In this document: positions 49,763 through 56,111 of the stretch, piece by piece
How the letters are laid out: each line of letters opens with the position of its first letter
How positions within the stretch are numbered: the stretch's first letter is position 1
Assembly: GCA_008364785.1 (NCBI GenBank)
Contig: VTTJ01000015.1
Span: 1-56,111 of the forward strand
Source of the DNA: Bacillus sp. BGMRC 2118
GTDB lineage: Bacteria > Bacillota > Bacilli > Bacillales > SA4
Length of the DNA: 56,111 nucleotides
Direction: 5' to 3'
The notes under the pieces: model-generated
The model's database searches: none
What the model was told of the DNA's origin: nothing
What the model saw: the letters and a program-made list of their open reading frames with translations, nothing else
Position numbers and translations under genes: made by a program

Positions 49763-50590
49763 TCATTCTGTAGCTTGGATAGATACGGCTCCTTCTTGAA
49801 CTAACTCGTCAATCGTAAATTCTACTGTACGCTCTATGTCTTTTAGTTCAACTTGAACTAAGCGTTCTAAGATATTTAAGCCGACGACTTTCCCAGTTCC
49901 ATGAGGTGTATCAATTGGTTCTCCAATGTCTGGTAATGATTCCTTTGCAGATTCATATTCATCATTTTCATACTTTAGGCAACACATGAGTCTTCCACAT
50001 AATCCTGAGATTTTTGAAGGATTTAATGATAAATTTTGATCTTTTGCCATCTTTATAGAGACAGGTTCAAAATCACCTAGGAATGTTGAACAACAAAGCA
50101 TTCTACCACATGGTCCAATTCCACCAAGCATTTTTGCTTCATCTCTAACACCAATTTGACGTAGTTCAATTCTTGTTCTAAATATAGCAGCTAAATCCTT
50201 TACAAGCTCTCTGAAGTCCACTCTACCATCTGCAGTAAAATAGAATATCACTTTATTACGATCAAATGTATATTCAACATCAACCAGTTTCATATCTAGT
50301 CCATGCTCTACTACTTTCGCCACGCAAACATCATAAGCTTCTTGAGCAGCAGCTTTATTTTCTTCAACAGTAAGCTTGTCTTTTGAATCTGCTATTCGAA
50401 CTACTTTCTTTAAAGGTAATACCACGTCATCTTCATTTACCTTTTTATTGCTGATAACCACTTTACCATATTCAATTCCCCTTACAGTTTCAACAATGAC
50501 AAATTCTTCGTCTGGAATGTTGAATTCTGAAGGATCAAAATAATATATTTTACCCGCTTTTTTAAAGCGTACCCCTACTACTTCATACAA
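49763..50590 (-). CDS. ricT: RicT (YaaT), Y-complex subunit, PSP1 family
   Basis: With RicA and RicF it forms the iron-sulfur Y-complex that aids RNase Y mRNA maturation, competence, biofilm formation and sporulation. The 275-aa PSP1-domain protein carries conserved cysteine clusters GPCGRMLCCSTFLGD (about residues 154-168) and GLCGRLMCCLKYE (about 187-199) that ligate Fe-S. The start is TTG (50590), 10 nt after GGAGG; the nearby ATG is out of frame. It lies 2 nt after holB. Confidence 0.94.
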   Translation of the reverse strand: MYEVVGVRFKKAGKIYYFDPSEFNIPDEEFVIVETVRGIEYGKVVISNKKVNEDDVVLPLKKVVRIADSKDKLTVEENKAAAQEAYDVCVAKVVEHGLDMKLVDVEYTFDRNKVIFYFTADGRVDFRELVKDLAAIFRTRIELRQIGVRDEAKMLGGIGPCGRMLCCSTFLGDFEPVSIKMAKDQNLSLNPSKISGLCGRLMCCLKYENDEYESAKESLPDIGEPIDTPHGTGKVVGLNILERLVQVELKDIERTVEFTIDELVQEGAVSIQATE

Positions 50591-50592
50591 AG

Positions 50593-51582
50593 CTAGGATC
50601 CCTCCTGCAAATTTAGTACTAACTGCTCCATTAGTAATTGCGATTGAACATTAGCACTAAGGCGTCTTTTCGCCTCTAGAATAGCATTCATCCTCTGGAT
50701 AAGTTGCTTTTGAGATACTTGGAGGGCAATCTTTTTCAACAATTGTTGTTGATCGCGTAAAATGACCTGTTCTTCCTCTCCAATTAATACCGATAATATA
50801 TCTCTATAGAATATCATAAATAGGTCTAATCCTCGCTCTGTTTGTTCTCGATCATGAAAATGTGGTAACCACTTTTCTTGAATAAAGATTATTCCATGCT
50901 GAGTTTTAGAATCTAGTACTTCACATAATTGTAACACTACTTTTCTCGCCTCTGCAAACCAATCATCTTGTGAAAGCTGTATTGCTTCCTCTTTACTATT
51001 AGTAAGCTGTACAACTACATTCGCCGTATCCGGTGAAATCCCTTCTTCTATTAACTGTGAAATTAATATTTGTTTTGGCATAGGTTTAAAAGATAGGGTT
51101 TGACAACGTGAAAGAATCGTATCCAACATTTGATTATTTTGTTCTGTTAATAAAATGGCAGTTGTAAACTCGTTCGGCTCCTCTAGAAACTTTAACAAAC
51201 TATTAGAAGCATTTGGTGTCATTTTATCTGCTTGATTAATAATATAATACTTATGTTTGGATTCTACACCTGTTTTTGAGAATTCCTCTTGCAAGTGTTG
51301 AATTTGTTGTTTTTTGATAGATAGTCCATCTGGTTCAATGATATGCACATCAGGATGGTTTCCTGAAGCGATACGCTTACAATTTGAACAAGTAAGACAA
51401 GGGTTAATACCCACTGCTTGTTGGCAGAAGAGAGATTTGGCTAGGAATATAGCAAACTCCTTCTTACCTGTTCCTTTTTCCCCTTCAAAGAGGTATGCGT
51501 GGGCTACTCTATTTTTTCTTAAACTGTTTGTTAACATCTTAACGACAATTGGTTGTCTCGTATTTAATTCTTCCCACGTCAT
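50593..51582 (-). CDS. holB: DNA polymerase III delta' subunit
   Basis: Clamp-loader subunit. The protein of about 329 aa has the AAA+ P-loop GEKGTGKKEFA (residues about 36-46) and the zinc module CLTCSNCKRIASGNHPDV. NASNSLLKFLEEP and the SRC motif LSRCQTLSFKP are also present. The start is uncertain: the frame opens at GTG 51597 and an ATG at 51582 begins MTWEELNTRQP. The latter aligns better with B. subtilis HolB, although its ribosome binding site is weak. It is part of the darA-yaaR-holB-ricT-yabA cluster. Confidence 0.93.
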   Translation of the reverse strand: MTWEELNTRQPIVVKMLTNSLRKNRVAHAYLFEGEKGTGKKEFAIFLAKSLFCQQAVGINPCLTCSNCKRIASGNHPDVHIIEPDGLSIKKQQIQHLQEEFSKTGVESKHKYYIINQADKMTPNASNSLLKFLEEPNEFTTAILLTEQNNQMLDTILSRCQTLSFKPMPKQILISQLIEEGISPDTANVVVQLTNSKEEAIQLSQDDWFAEARKVVLQLCEVLDSKTQHGIIFIQEKWLPHFHDREQTERGLDLFMIFYRDILSVLIGEEEQVILRDQQQLLKKIALQVSQKQLIQRMNAILEAKRRLSANVQSQLLMEQLVLNLQEGS

Positions 51583-51601
51583 ACTCAATTTGATCACTCA
51601 C

Positions 51602-52042
51602 TTACGTATATATATTAATTAAAAGACCTTTTATTTCACCGATCTTTCCTAGAATTCCAATTGCATTCTTTTCTTTCTTTACCACTTCATCTGTCAGCTC
51701 AACTAATTTCTTATCTACTTGTTCAACCGTTTTTAGTGTTCGGCTATGACCGTCTGCTGTCCAGCTATGAGATTGCTTCAGATTCATACCAAAGTCAACT
51801 GCTTGTTTCACATATTTTTTTACAAGTCCTTTGTACTTTGCTAGATCTTTAAAATTCTGGGATCTAGCTAGTCGGTCACCCTGACTTTGAATTTCAGACA
51901 TTAGTTTATGCAGTTGCTCCATATGAAGCTTGTTCTCTTGTTTCTGAACAAGCTCACCAAACCTCTGTGTTCCTGTTGACTGAAATTTTGTTTCTGTTCT
52001 GGCTTTCTCAATCGTTGGTCTTATTTCTTGATTGATTTTCAT
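51602..52042 (-). CDS. yaaR: YaaR family protein (DUF327)
   Basis: A 146-aa, mostly helical and charged protein (FQSTGTQRFGELVQKQENKLHMEQLHKLMSEIQSQGDRLARSQNFKDLAKYK region, ending in KEKNAIGILGKIGEIKGLLINIYT). It matches B. subtilis YaaR (DUF327) by sequence type and by position between darA and holB. No enzymatic motif is visible and its function is unknown. Confidence 0.87.
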   Translation of the reverse strand: MKINQEIRPTIEKARTETKFQSTGTQRFGELVQKQENKLHMEQLHKLMSEIQSQGDRLARSQNFKDLAKYKGLVKKYVKQAVDFGMNLKQSHSWTADGHSRTLKTVEQVDKKLVELTDEVVKKEKNAIGILGKIGEIKGLLINIYT

Positions 52043-52057
52043 TCCTTGCTGCCCCCA

Positions 52058-52387
52058 TTAAAATTGGTGAAATTCATCTACCGGAAGAACAAAAACTGTA
52101 GCACCACCGACTTCGACCTCAACTGGATATGGTACGTATGAGTCTGCATTTCCTCCCATCGGAGATACAGGTGCAACAAGTTGATCACGATGCTTACAAT
52201 TTTCCTTTATTATATCAAGTGCCTTTTGTACACGTATTTCCTCAGTACCAATTAAGAAGGTAGTATTCCCTGATTTTAAGAAACCACCCGTACTAGCTAA
52301 TTTTGTTGCACGAAAGTTTGAATCCATTAAAGCAGACATCAATCGATTACTATCCTTATCTTGCACAACAGCCATAATTAATTTCAT
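52058..52387 (-). CDS. darA: Cyclic di-AMP receptor DarA (YaaQ)
   Basis: A 109-aa PII-like trimeric protein that binds c-di-AMP (PstA in some genera). MKLIMAVVQDKDSNRLMSAL is the beta-alpha start, and ATKLASTGGFLKSGNTTFLIG is the nucleotide-binding T-loop region. The B-loop part lies around residues 65-95 and is glycine-rich. Its output is not established. It is the first of five genes leading into the DNA polymerase III delta' region. Confidence 0.95.
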   Translation of the reverse strand: MKLIMAVVQDKDSNRLMSALMDSNFRATKLASTGGFLKSGNTTFLIGTEEIRVQKALDIIKENCKHRDQLVAPVSPMGGNADSYVPYPVEVEVGGATVFVLPVDEFHQF

Positions 52388-52503
52388 CCTTATGCCTCCC
52401 TTTATTTTATCATGTTTTTATATACTATTCATTTTCTGATATATGGTAATTGTACCGTATGCTTTTATTCTTTTTACTGTTCTTCATTCCCCTAGATTAT
52501 AAG

Positions 52504-52525
52504 AAAAACACTCCATACGAAGTGT
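52504..52525 (-). terminator. Possible tmk terminator
   Basis: GACACTTCG...GGAGTGT forms a 5-7 bp stem followed by TTTTTCTT on the minus strand, beginning directly at the tmk stop. The stem is modest. Confidence 0.55.
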
Positions 52526-52526
52526 C

Positions 52527-53168
52527 TTATTCTTTATTTTCAGTATGAATGAGGTTCTTAATTATGTTTAGTGTTTCACCATAGACCTCCTCAATGGATC
52601 TTGAGGCATCTATTTTTATCATTCTCTCTTTATATTTCTCTAATAAAAGGGAATATCCTTCCCTTACTTTATAATGAAAATCTAATTCTTCTAAATCTAA
52701 GCGATTAATTTCTCTCTCTTTATTTTGATTTATTCGATTAAACCCTTCCTCTGGTTCAATATCAAAATATAGTGTCTTCGTAGGCATGAGATCATCAATA
52801 GCAAATTCATTAATGGATAACACCTCATTCATACCTAGCTCCCTAGCAAACCCTTGATACGCCAAAGAACTGTCTATGAATCGATCACATAACACAATAT
52901 ACCCATTATTGATTGCTGGTAAAACCTTCTCTACAAGATGCTGTCTTCTCGCTGCTGCATATAATAGTGCTTCTGTGCGGCCGTCCATTTCTGTATTTTC
53001 CGGATCGAGGATAATGGAACGAATCTTTTCGGCTATTTTTATTCCTCCTGGTTCTCGTGTGAAAACAACAGGATAATTCTCATTCTTTAGTTGCTCAACA
53101 ATTTTAGTAATAATGGTGGTCTTACCAGCACCCTCAGGTCCTTCAACCGTGATAAATATACCTTTCAT
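52527..53168 (-). CDS. tmk: Thymidylate kinase
   Basis: Phosphorylates dTMP to dTDP. The 213-aa P-loop kinase shows FITVEGPEGAGKTT (residues about 4-17), the TREPGG motif (about 36-41), DRFIDSSLAYQG with the DR(Y/F/H) motif, and a LID region around 140-160. The frame opens at 53186, but the ATG at 53168 is preceded by AAGGAG and gives the family length. It lies 10 nt after yaaO. Confidence 0.95.
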   Translation of the reverse strand: MKGIFITVEGPEGAGKTTIITKIVEQLKNENYPVVFTREPGGIKIAEKIRSIILDPENTEMDGRTEALLYAAARRQHLVEKVLPAINNGYIVLCDRFIDSSLAYQGFARELGMNEVLSINEFAIDDLMPTKTLYFDIEPEEGFNRINQNKEREINRLDLEELDFHYKVREGYSLLLEKYKERMIKIDASRSIEEVYGETLNIIKNLIHTENKE

Positions 53169-53178
53169 ACAAATCTCC

Positions 53179-54600
53179 TTACTCACAGTCCATGACGTTT
53201 AATTTATTAATTACCTTTTTACCTTGAAACTTTGCTCCCATTTTCTGAAGCATCTTAATTTGGTTAATATGCTCGGCAGTAATTCTTTCACCGTATAACA
53301 AAAGTGGGATACCGGGTGGATACGGAATGATTGTTTCTGCTGAGAGATTATGAATTCCTTCTTCTATTGTAACCCATTTTGTCCTTTTCGACTTTAACTC
53401 CTCATAAGAGTATGGAAAACTAGATGGAATGTGGTAATTTGGATACATCTTTTTATCTTGAAGAACTGGTAAATGGGACAAAGCCCTTTTTATCGTATCA
53501 CTAATTGATATCAATTGTTTTTTTTCCAAAGGCAAAATGAAAAGGACATTAAATGGATCCGCTAACTCTGTATAGATACCGTTTTGTTCTAATAAATCCT
53601 GTATCTCATACCCTGATAATGATGTTCGTGTTTGTAAGATGACTTTAAGAGGGTCTTGGCATATATTAGGGTCCTTTGAAGTAACAATATTTATTTGCGG
53701 AATGCAATTTAGTTCTCTTTTCCATAATTCAATGCTTGCTGATAACAGTTTCACATCTTTATTAGTAAAAGATGCAATATAGGCTCTGGCCAGATCAAGT
53801 GATGCCATTATTGGATAGGATGGACTACTCGACTGCAAGATTTTTAAATACATGCTTACCTGTTCCATCGGAATTAGGTCACTTTGAAAGTGAAGATAAG
53901 ACCCCATAGTCATAGCTGGTAATGTTTTGTGTGCAGACTGTACAACAATATCTGCACCACATGATAAAGCTGATGACGGGAAAGGATCTCCAATGCCAAA
54001 GTGTGCACCATGTGCTTCGTCTACTAAAACGGGCATTCCTCTCTCCTGTGCATATGAAATAATAGAAGTTAAATTATAGGTTTGTCCATAATAATTAGGA
54101 TTTGTTAGAATAACAGCCTTAGCATTAGGAAATTGATCAATTGCTTCCTTAATTGTGCTTTCAGTCACATATGTAGCAACCTGTAGGTCTGGATCAATAT
54201 TAGGTGTAACAAATACTGGCTGTGCACCCGCCAACATTAAGCCATTCATTACGGATTTATGGCAGCTTCTCGAAACGATAACTATATCATTTTTTGAACA
54301 GACTGCTAATATCATTGCTAAGTTCCCCACAGTCGAACCATTCACTAAAAAGAAAGACTTTCTAGAGCCATAATAATTGGCTAATAACGTTTCTGCCTTT
54401 AGAATTGCCTCTTCAGGCTGATGTAGATCATCTAGACCACTTATTTCTGTTAAATCAATAGATAGGATATCTTTAAAAATGTTTAATCCCTTTTCTAAGA
54501 GGAGACTCCCAGATTTATGTCCTGGAACATGAAATGAGATGGGTGATTGGTTAATATGATTCATTAGCGAATCGAACAATGGTGTACTATTTTGATTCAT
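53179..54600 (-). CDS. yaaO: Orn/Lys/Arg decarboxylase family protein (YaaO)
   Basis: A 473-aa fold-type I PLP enzyme of the major group III decarboxylases, in the short form without the N-terminal wing domain. The family start SFHVPGHKSG (residues about 18-27) and DLTEISGLDDLH are present. The PLP lysine lies in VVQSAHKTLPAMTMG (about residue 216), preceded by VLVDEAHGAHFG. The substrate amino acid (lysine, arginine or ornithine) cannot be told from sequence alone. It lies between csfB and tmk; the xpaC and yaaN genes found here in B. subtilis are absent. Confidence 0.9.
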   Translation of the reverse strand: MNQNSTPLFDSLMNHINQSPISFHVPGHKSGSLLLEKGLNIFKDILSIDLTEISGLDDLHQPEEAILKAETLLANYYGSRKSFFLVNGSTVGNLAMILAVCSKNDIVIVSRSCHKSVMNGLMLAGAQPVFVTPNIDPDLQVATYVTESTIKEAIDQFPNAKAVILTNPNYYGQTYNLTSIISYAQERGMPVLVDEAHGAHFGIGDPFPSSALSCGADIVVQSAHKTLPAMTMGSYLHFQSDLIPMEQVSMYLKILQSSSPSYPIMASLDLARAYIASFTNKDVKLLSASIELWKRELNCIPQINIVTSKDPNICQDPLKVILQTRTSLSGYEIQDLLEQNGIYTELADPFNVLFILPLEKKQLISISDTIKRALSHLPVLQDKKMYPNYHIPSSFPYSYEELKSKRTKWVTIEEGIHNLSAETIIPYPPGIPLLLYGERITAEHINQIKMLQKMGAKFQGKKVINKLNVMDCE

Positions 54601-54663
54601 CCTTTTTTCCTCACATTTAACTTTTTGTTAGTTCCCTTCATCTTACTATAAGTTAAGGGAAAA

Positions 54664-54687
54664 TAAAAAAAATCCCTATAAAGGGAT
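54664..54687 (-). terminator. csfB terminator
   Basis: ATCCCT/AGGGAT with a 4-nt loop, followed by TTTTTTTTATTTT on the minus strand, 7 nt past the csfB stop. Confidence 0.8.
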
Positions 54688-54693
54688 GGGATA

Positions 54694-54897
54694 TCAAGAC
54701 AAGATCTTGGGTGTAGTTATCTTTCGTAATTGCTGTATATAAAACTGATAGCTTGGATGGTTAGTTTGAGTATGAATCATTTCTGTCTCACAGTCCGTAC
54801 AGATAAAGGATGTATATAAATGTATCCCTTTCTCTTTTTCCTTTTCACATATTACACATGTTTCCCCAAAGTACTCTCTTTTTGAAATAGCACTCAT
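54694..54897 (-). CDS. csfB: Anti-sigma factor CsfB (Gin)
   Basis: A 67-aa zinc protein with CVIC (residues about 15-18) and CTDC (about 33-36), matching B. subtilis CsfB/Gin. That protein inhibits sigma G in the early forespore and also acts on sigma E. An AGGAGGTGGAG ribosome binding site and a plausible sigma F promoter lie just upstream. Its position next to an rRNA operon and yaaO matches B. subtilis. Confidence 0.92.
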   Translation of the reverse strand: MSAISKREYFGETCVICEKEKEKGIHLYTSFICTDCETEMIHTQTNHPSYQFYIQQLRKITTPKILS

Positions 54898-54916
54898 TTA
54901 CTCCACCTCCTACTTT

Positions 54917-54947
54917 TAGCATTCCCAAATTAAATAAATGTATACAC
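54917..54947 (-). promoter_or_regulatory. csfB promoter (sigma F)
   Basis: The minus strand reads GGGAATGCTA (54917-54926), one mismatch from the sigma F -10 GGnRAnAMTR. GTGTA (54943-54947) lies 16 bp upstream as the -35, with GTATA nearby at 14 bp. csfB is a sigma F target in B. subtilis. Confidence 0.65.
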
Positions 54948-55380
54948 AATTATAAATTTACGTAATATTCATCATTGTATGTAGAAGAAAAGAAATAGGT
55001 GAATGCCTATTAGCAATTTACAGGGCACTTTTCTTTTGCTTAAGAAAAATATTCATAAATCCTTAAAGCGTGCTTTTCTGTGATAAATCATCATTGATTA
55101 GTTGCATTGACGGTCGAAGTCTCTTCAAAAATGAGAGTATATTATATCTGTAAGATATTCTGATAATTGTTATTCATAGAAAGTAGAAATTATTAGGAGA
55201 ATTTAAATGATGTTACGAAATTAAATGGATGTTGATATATGGTATCAATATAATAACGAACATTAAGTTAGCAGTTAATCGATTAAATGGTATTATCCTT
55301 GAACCATGAAGCATCTTTTTCATAATGGAGATTAATTAAATGGCAACGAGTTCTCTGTTTTATAATTTAGTATGGACAAG
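54948..55380. other. A/T-rich gap between csfB and the 5S-like copy
   Basis: About 430 bp without a credible gene. I see no good start and ribosome binding site pair, no conserved RNA and no clear repeat, only short A/T-rich stretches and a CTTAAG-like segment. xpaC and yaaN are not here in degraded form as far as can be read. Confidence 0.5.
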
Positions 55381-55390
55381 AGGCTAATAG

Positions 55391-55428
55391 ACAAAAAAAG
55401 AGTAACTGATTCCTCAGCTGCTCTTTCT
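55391..55428 (-). terminator. Duplicate of the rrn terminator beside the 5S pseudogene
   Basis: A-rich AAAGAGTAACTGA...TCAGCTGCTCTTT closely copies the true rrn terminator at 55807-55842, with two mismatches in the stem. It shows that the duplicated unit includes the 3' flank of 5S. Confidence 0.7.
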
Positions 55429-55430
55429 CT

Positions 55431-55610
55431 CTTTGCTTGACGACGTCCTACTCTCAAGGACTTGTACAGGATGTACGTGCTGGCTTCTAAGTTGCGCACA
55501 GGACTTTTAGTAGAAGTTCCTTTTTTTGTACCATCGGCGCTCGAGCTTAACTTCCGTGTTCGGGTTCGGTTCGGACAAAAATGAGCGGCGAATCTCTTCG
55601 TCAGCTTCAC
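55431..55610 (-). pseudogene. Interrupted, degenerate 5S rRNA copy
   Basis: On the plus strand, blocks GACGTCCTACTCTCA (from 55442), TACCATCGGCGCT (from 55529), GAGCTTAACTTCCGTGTTCGG (about 55543-55563) and a poor CTCTTCG block align in order with the true 5S at 55850-55965. Between the first two blocks is about 70 bp of foreign hairpin-rich sequence (55458-55528). About 25 bp of unrelated sequence follows the third block. It cannot fold as 5S rRNA. Confidence 0.8.
55458..55528 (+). repeat. Hairpin-rich repeat, unit 1 (inside the 5S pseudogene)
   Basis: Shares CTTGYACAGGATGT, TTCT(A/G)(A/C)GTTGC, CACAGGAC and TTTAGYAGAAGTTCC blocks with unit 2 at 55649-55717. CACAGGATGTG/CACAGGACGTG-like short stems and ACTTCT/AGAAGT outer arms give it hairpin potential. 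Confidence 0.7.
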
Positions 55611-55648
55611 TCGCTCAGATCCTCACGTACAGTCGTATGCTCCGGTCT

Positions 55649-55717
55649 TACTTGCACAGGATGTGCTGACTTCTGCGTTGCTCACAGGACGTGAGCGACT
55701 TTAGCAGAAGTTCCTTT
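55649..55717 (+). repeat. Hairpin-rich repeat, unit 2
   Basis: The second, better preserved unit. GCACAGGATGTGC forms a small hairpin. ACTTCTGCGTTGCTCAC and GTGAGCGAC...GCAGAAGT form a larger one around AGGAC. It lies between the 5S pseudogene and the true rrn terminator. Confidence 0.7.
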
Positions 55718-55806
55718 TCCTTCTTTCCTTGACCTTCTTGCTCCTTTTTGCCCTCACTATATTTTGTATCTACTTGAATCTATTTGTCCTGATGGACTAA
55801 AAACTA

Positions 55807-55842
55807 ATAAAAAAGAGTAACTGATTACTCAGTTACTCTTTT
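55807..55842 (-). terminator. rrn operon terminator
   Basis: A perfect 14-bp stem AAAAGAGTAACTGA (55811-55824) / TCAGTTACTCTTTT (55829-55842) with a 4-nt loop is flanked by A and T runs, 8 nt after the 5S gene. Confidence 0.93.
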
Positions 55843-55849
55843 TCTCTTT

Positions 55850-55965
<116 letters not shown>

Positions 55966-56043
55966 CTTTTATTCTCAAAGAAGGTTTATTCCTTCAAAAC
56001 TAGATAACGAATGTATTCATGAAAGTTTAACACTTTTTTATAT

Positions 56044-56111
56044 GGTTAAGTCCTCGACCTATTAGTATCTGTCAGCTCCACGTGTCGCCACGCTTCCACC
56101 TCAGACCTATC
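56044..56111 (-). rRNA. 23S ribosomal RNA, 3' end (partial)
   Basis: On the minus strand it reads GATAGGTCTGAGGTGGAAGC and continues through CGTGTGGAGCTGAC-type conserved sequence to CTAATAGGTCGAGGACTTAACC, the universal 23S 3' terminus. The gene extends beyond the right edge. Confidence 0.95.

Noticed and set aside
55332..55610. Minus-strand open frame of 92 codons
   Set aside because: It lies over the 5S pseudogene and the copied terminator; the translated rRNA-like sequence has no protein features.

Overview
The window is a chromosomal segment of a low-GC, endospore-forming member of the Bacillaceae. It is almost perfectly collinear with the csfB/yaaO-to-lysS interval near the replication origin of Bacillus subtilis. 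Protein identities, the sporulation genes (spoIIE, spoVT, spoVG, yabG, yabP, yabQ, sspF, fin, csfB), SpoIIE, H, F/G, E and K promoter signatures and Spo0A boxes all agree with this. The proteins are clearly diverged from B. subtilis, so this is a related genus or species, not B. subtilis itself. Nearly everything is on the minus strand. The only convincing plus-strand gene is abrB.

Layout, read in the direction of transcription (right to left): 3' end of a 23S rRNA, 5S rRNA and rrn terminator; a decayed, interrupted second 5S-like copy; csfB, yaaO, tmk, darA, yaaR, holB, ricT, yabA, trmN6, yazA, rsmI (early replication, signalling and translation cluster); abrB on the other strand; metG, tatD, rpfB-like, rnmV, rsmA; yabG, veg, sspF, ispE; purR, ridA, spoVG; glmU, prs, ctc, pth, fin, mfd, spoVT; yabM, yabN, rqcP, yabP, yabQ, divIC, yabR; a tRNA-Met; spoIIE, yabS, yabT; tilS, hprT, ftsH; coaX, hslO, a PrsA-type foldase, cysK; the folate operon pabB-pabA-pabC-folP-folB-folK-yazB with dusB; lysS; then tandem rrn promoters and the 5' end of another 16S rRNA. 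The segment is thus bracketed by two rRNA operons in the same orientation.

The coding content is conserved and ordinary; the unusual material lies between the genes. (1) Five copies, plus one decayed relic, of a roughly 100-185 bp non-coding repeat share GGCT(G/C)TTTTC-type terminal inverted repeats and are flanked by perfect or near-perfect 8-bp direct repeats. This defines a MITE family (probably mobilised by an ISL3-like transposase) that has landed beside terminators; one copy abuts the rsmI stop codon. (2) A 5S rRNA pseudogene is interrupted by a hairpin-rich repeat that recurs just beside it. (3) Cis-regulation is readable: a five-fold (G/U)AG-N2 TRAP-like array over the pabA ribosome binding site, a PurBox pair over the purR promoter, Spo0A boxes at spoIIE and abrB, and a perfect 17-bp hairpin that hides the sspF Shine-Dalgarno sequence.

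Start codons were adjusted from the longest open frames where a ribosome binding site and family length supported a downstream start; several genes use TTG. All family assignments come from recognising the sequence by eye; no database search was run.
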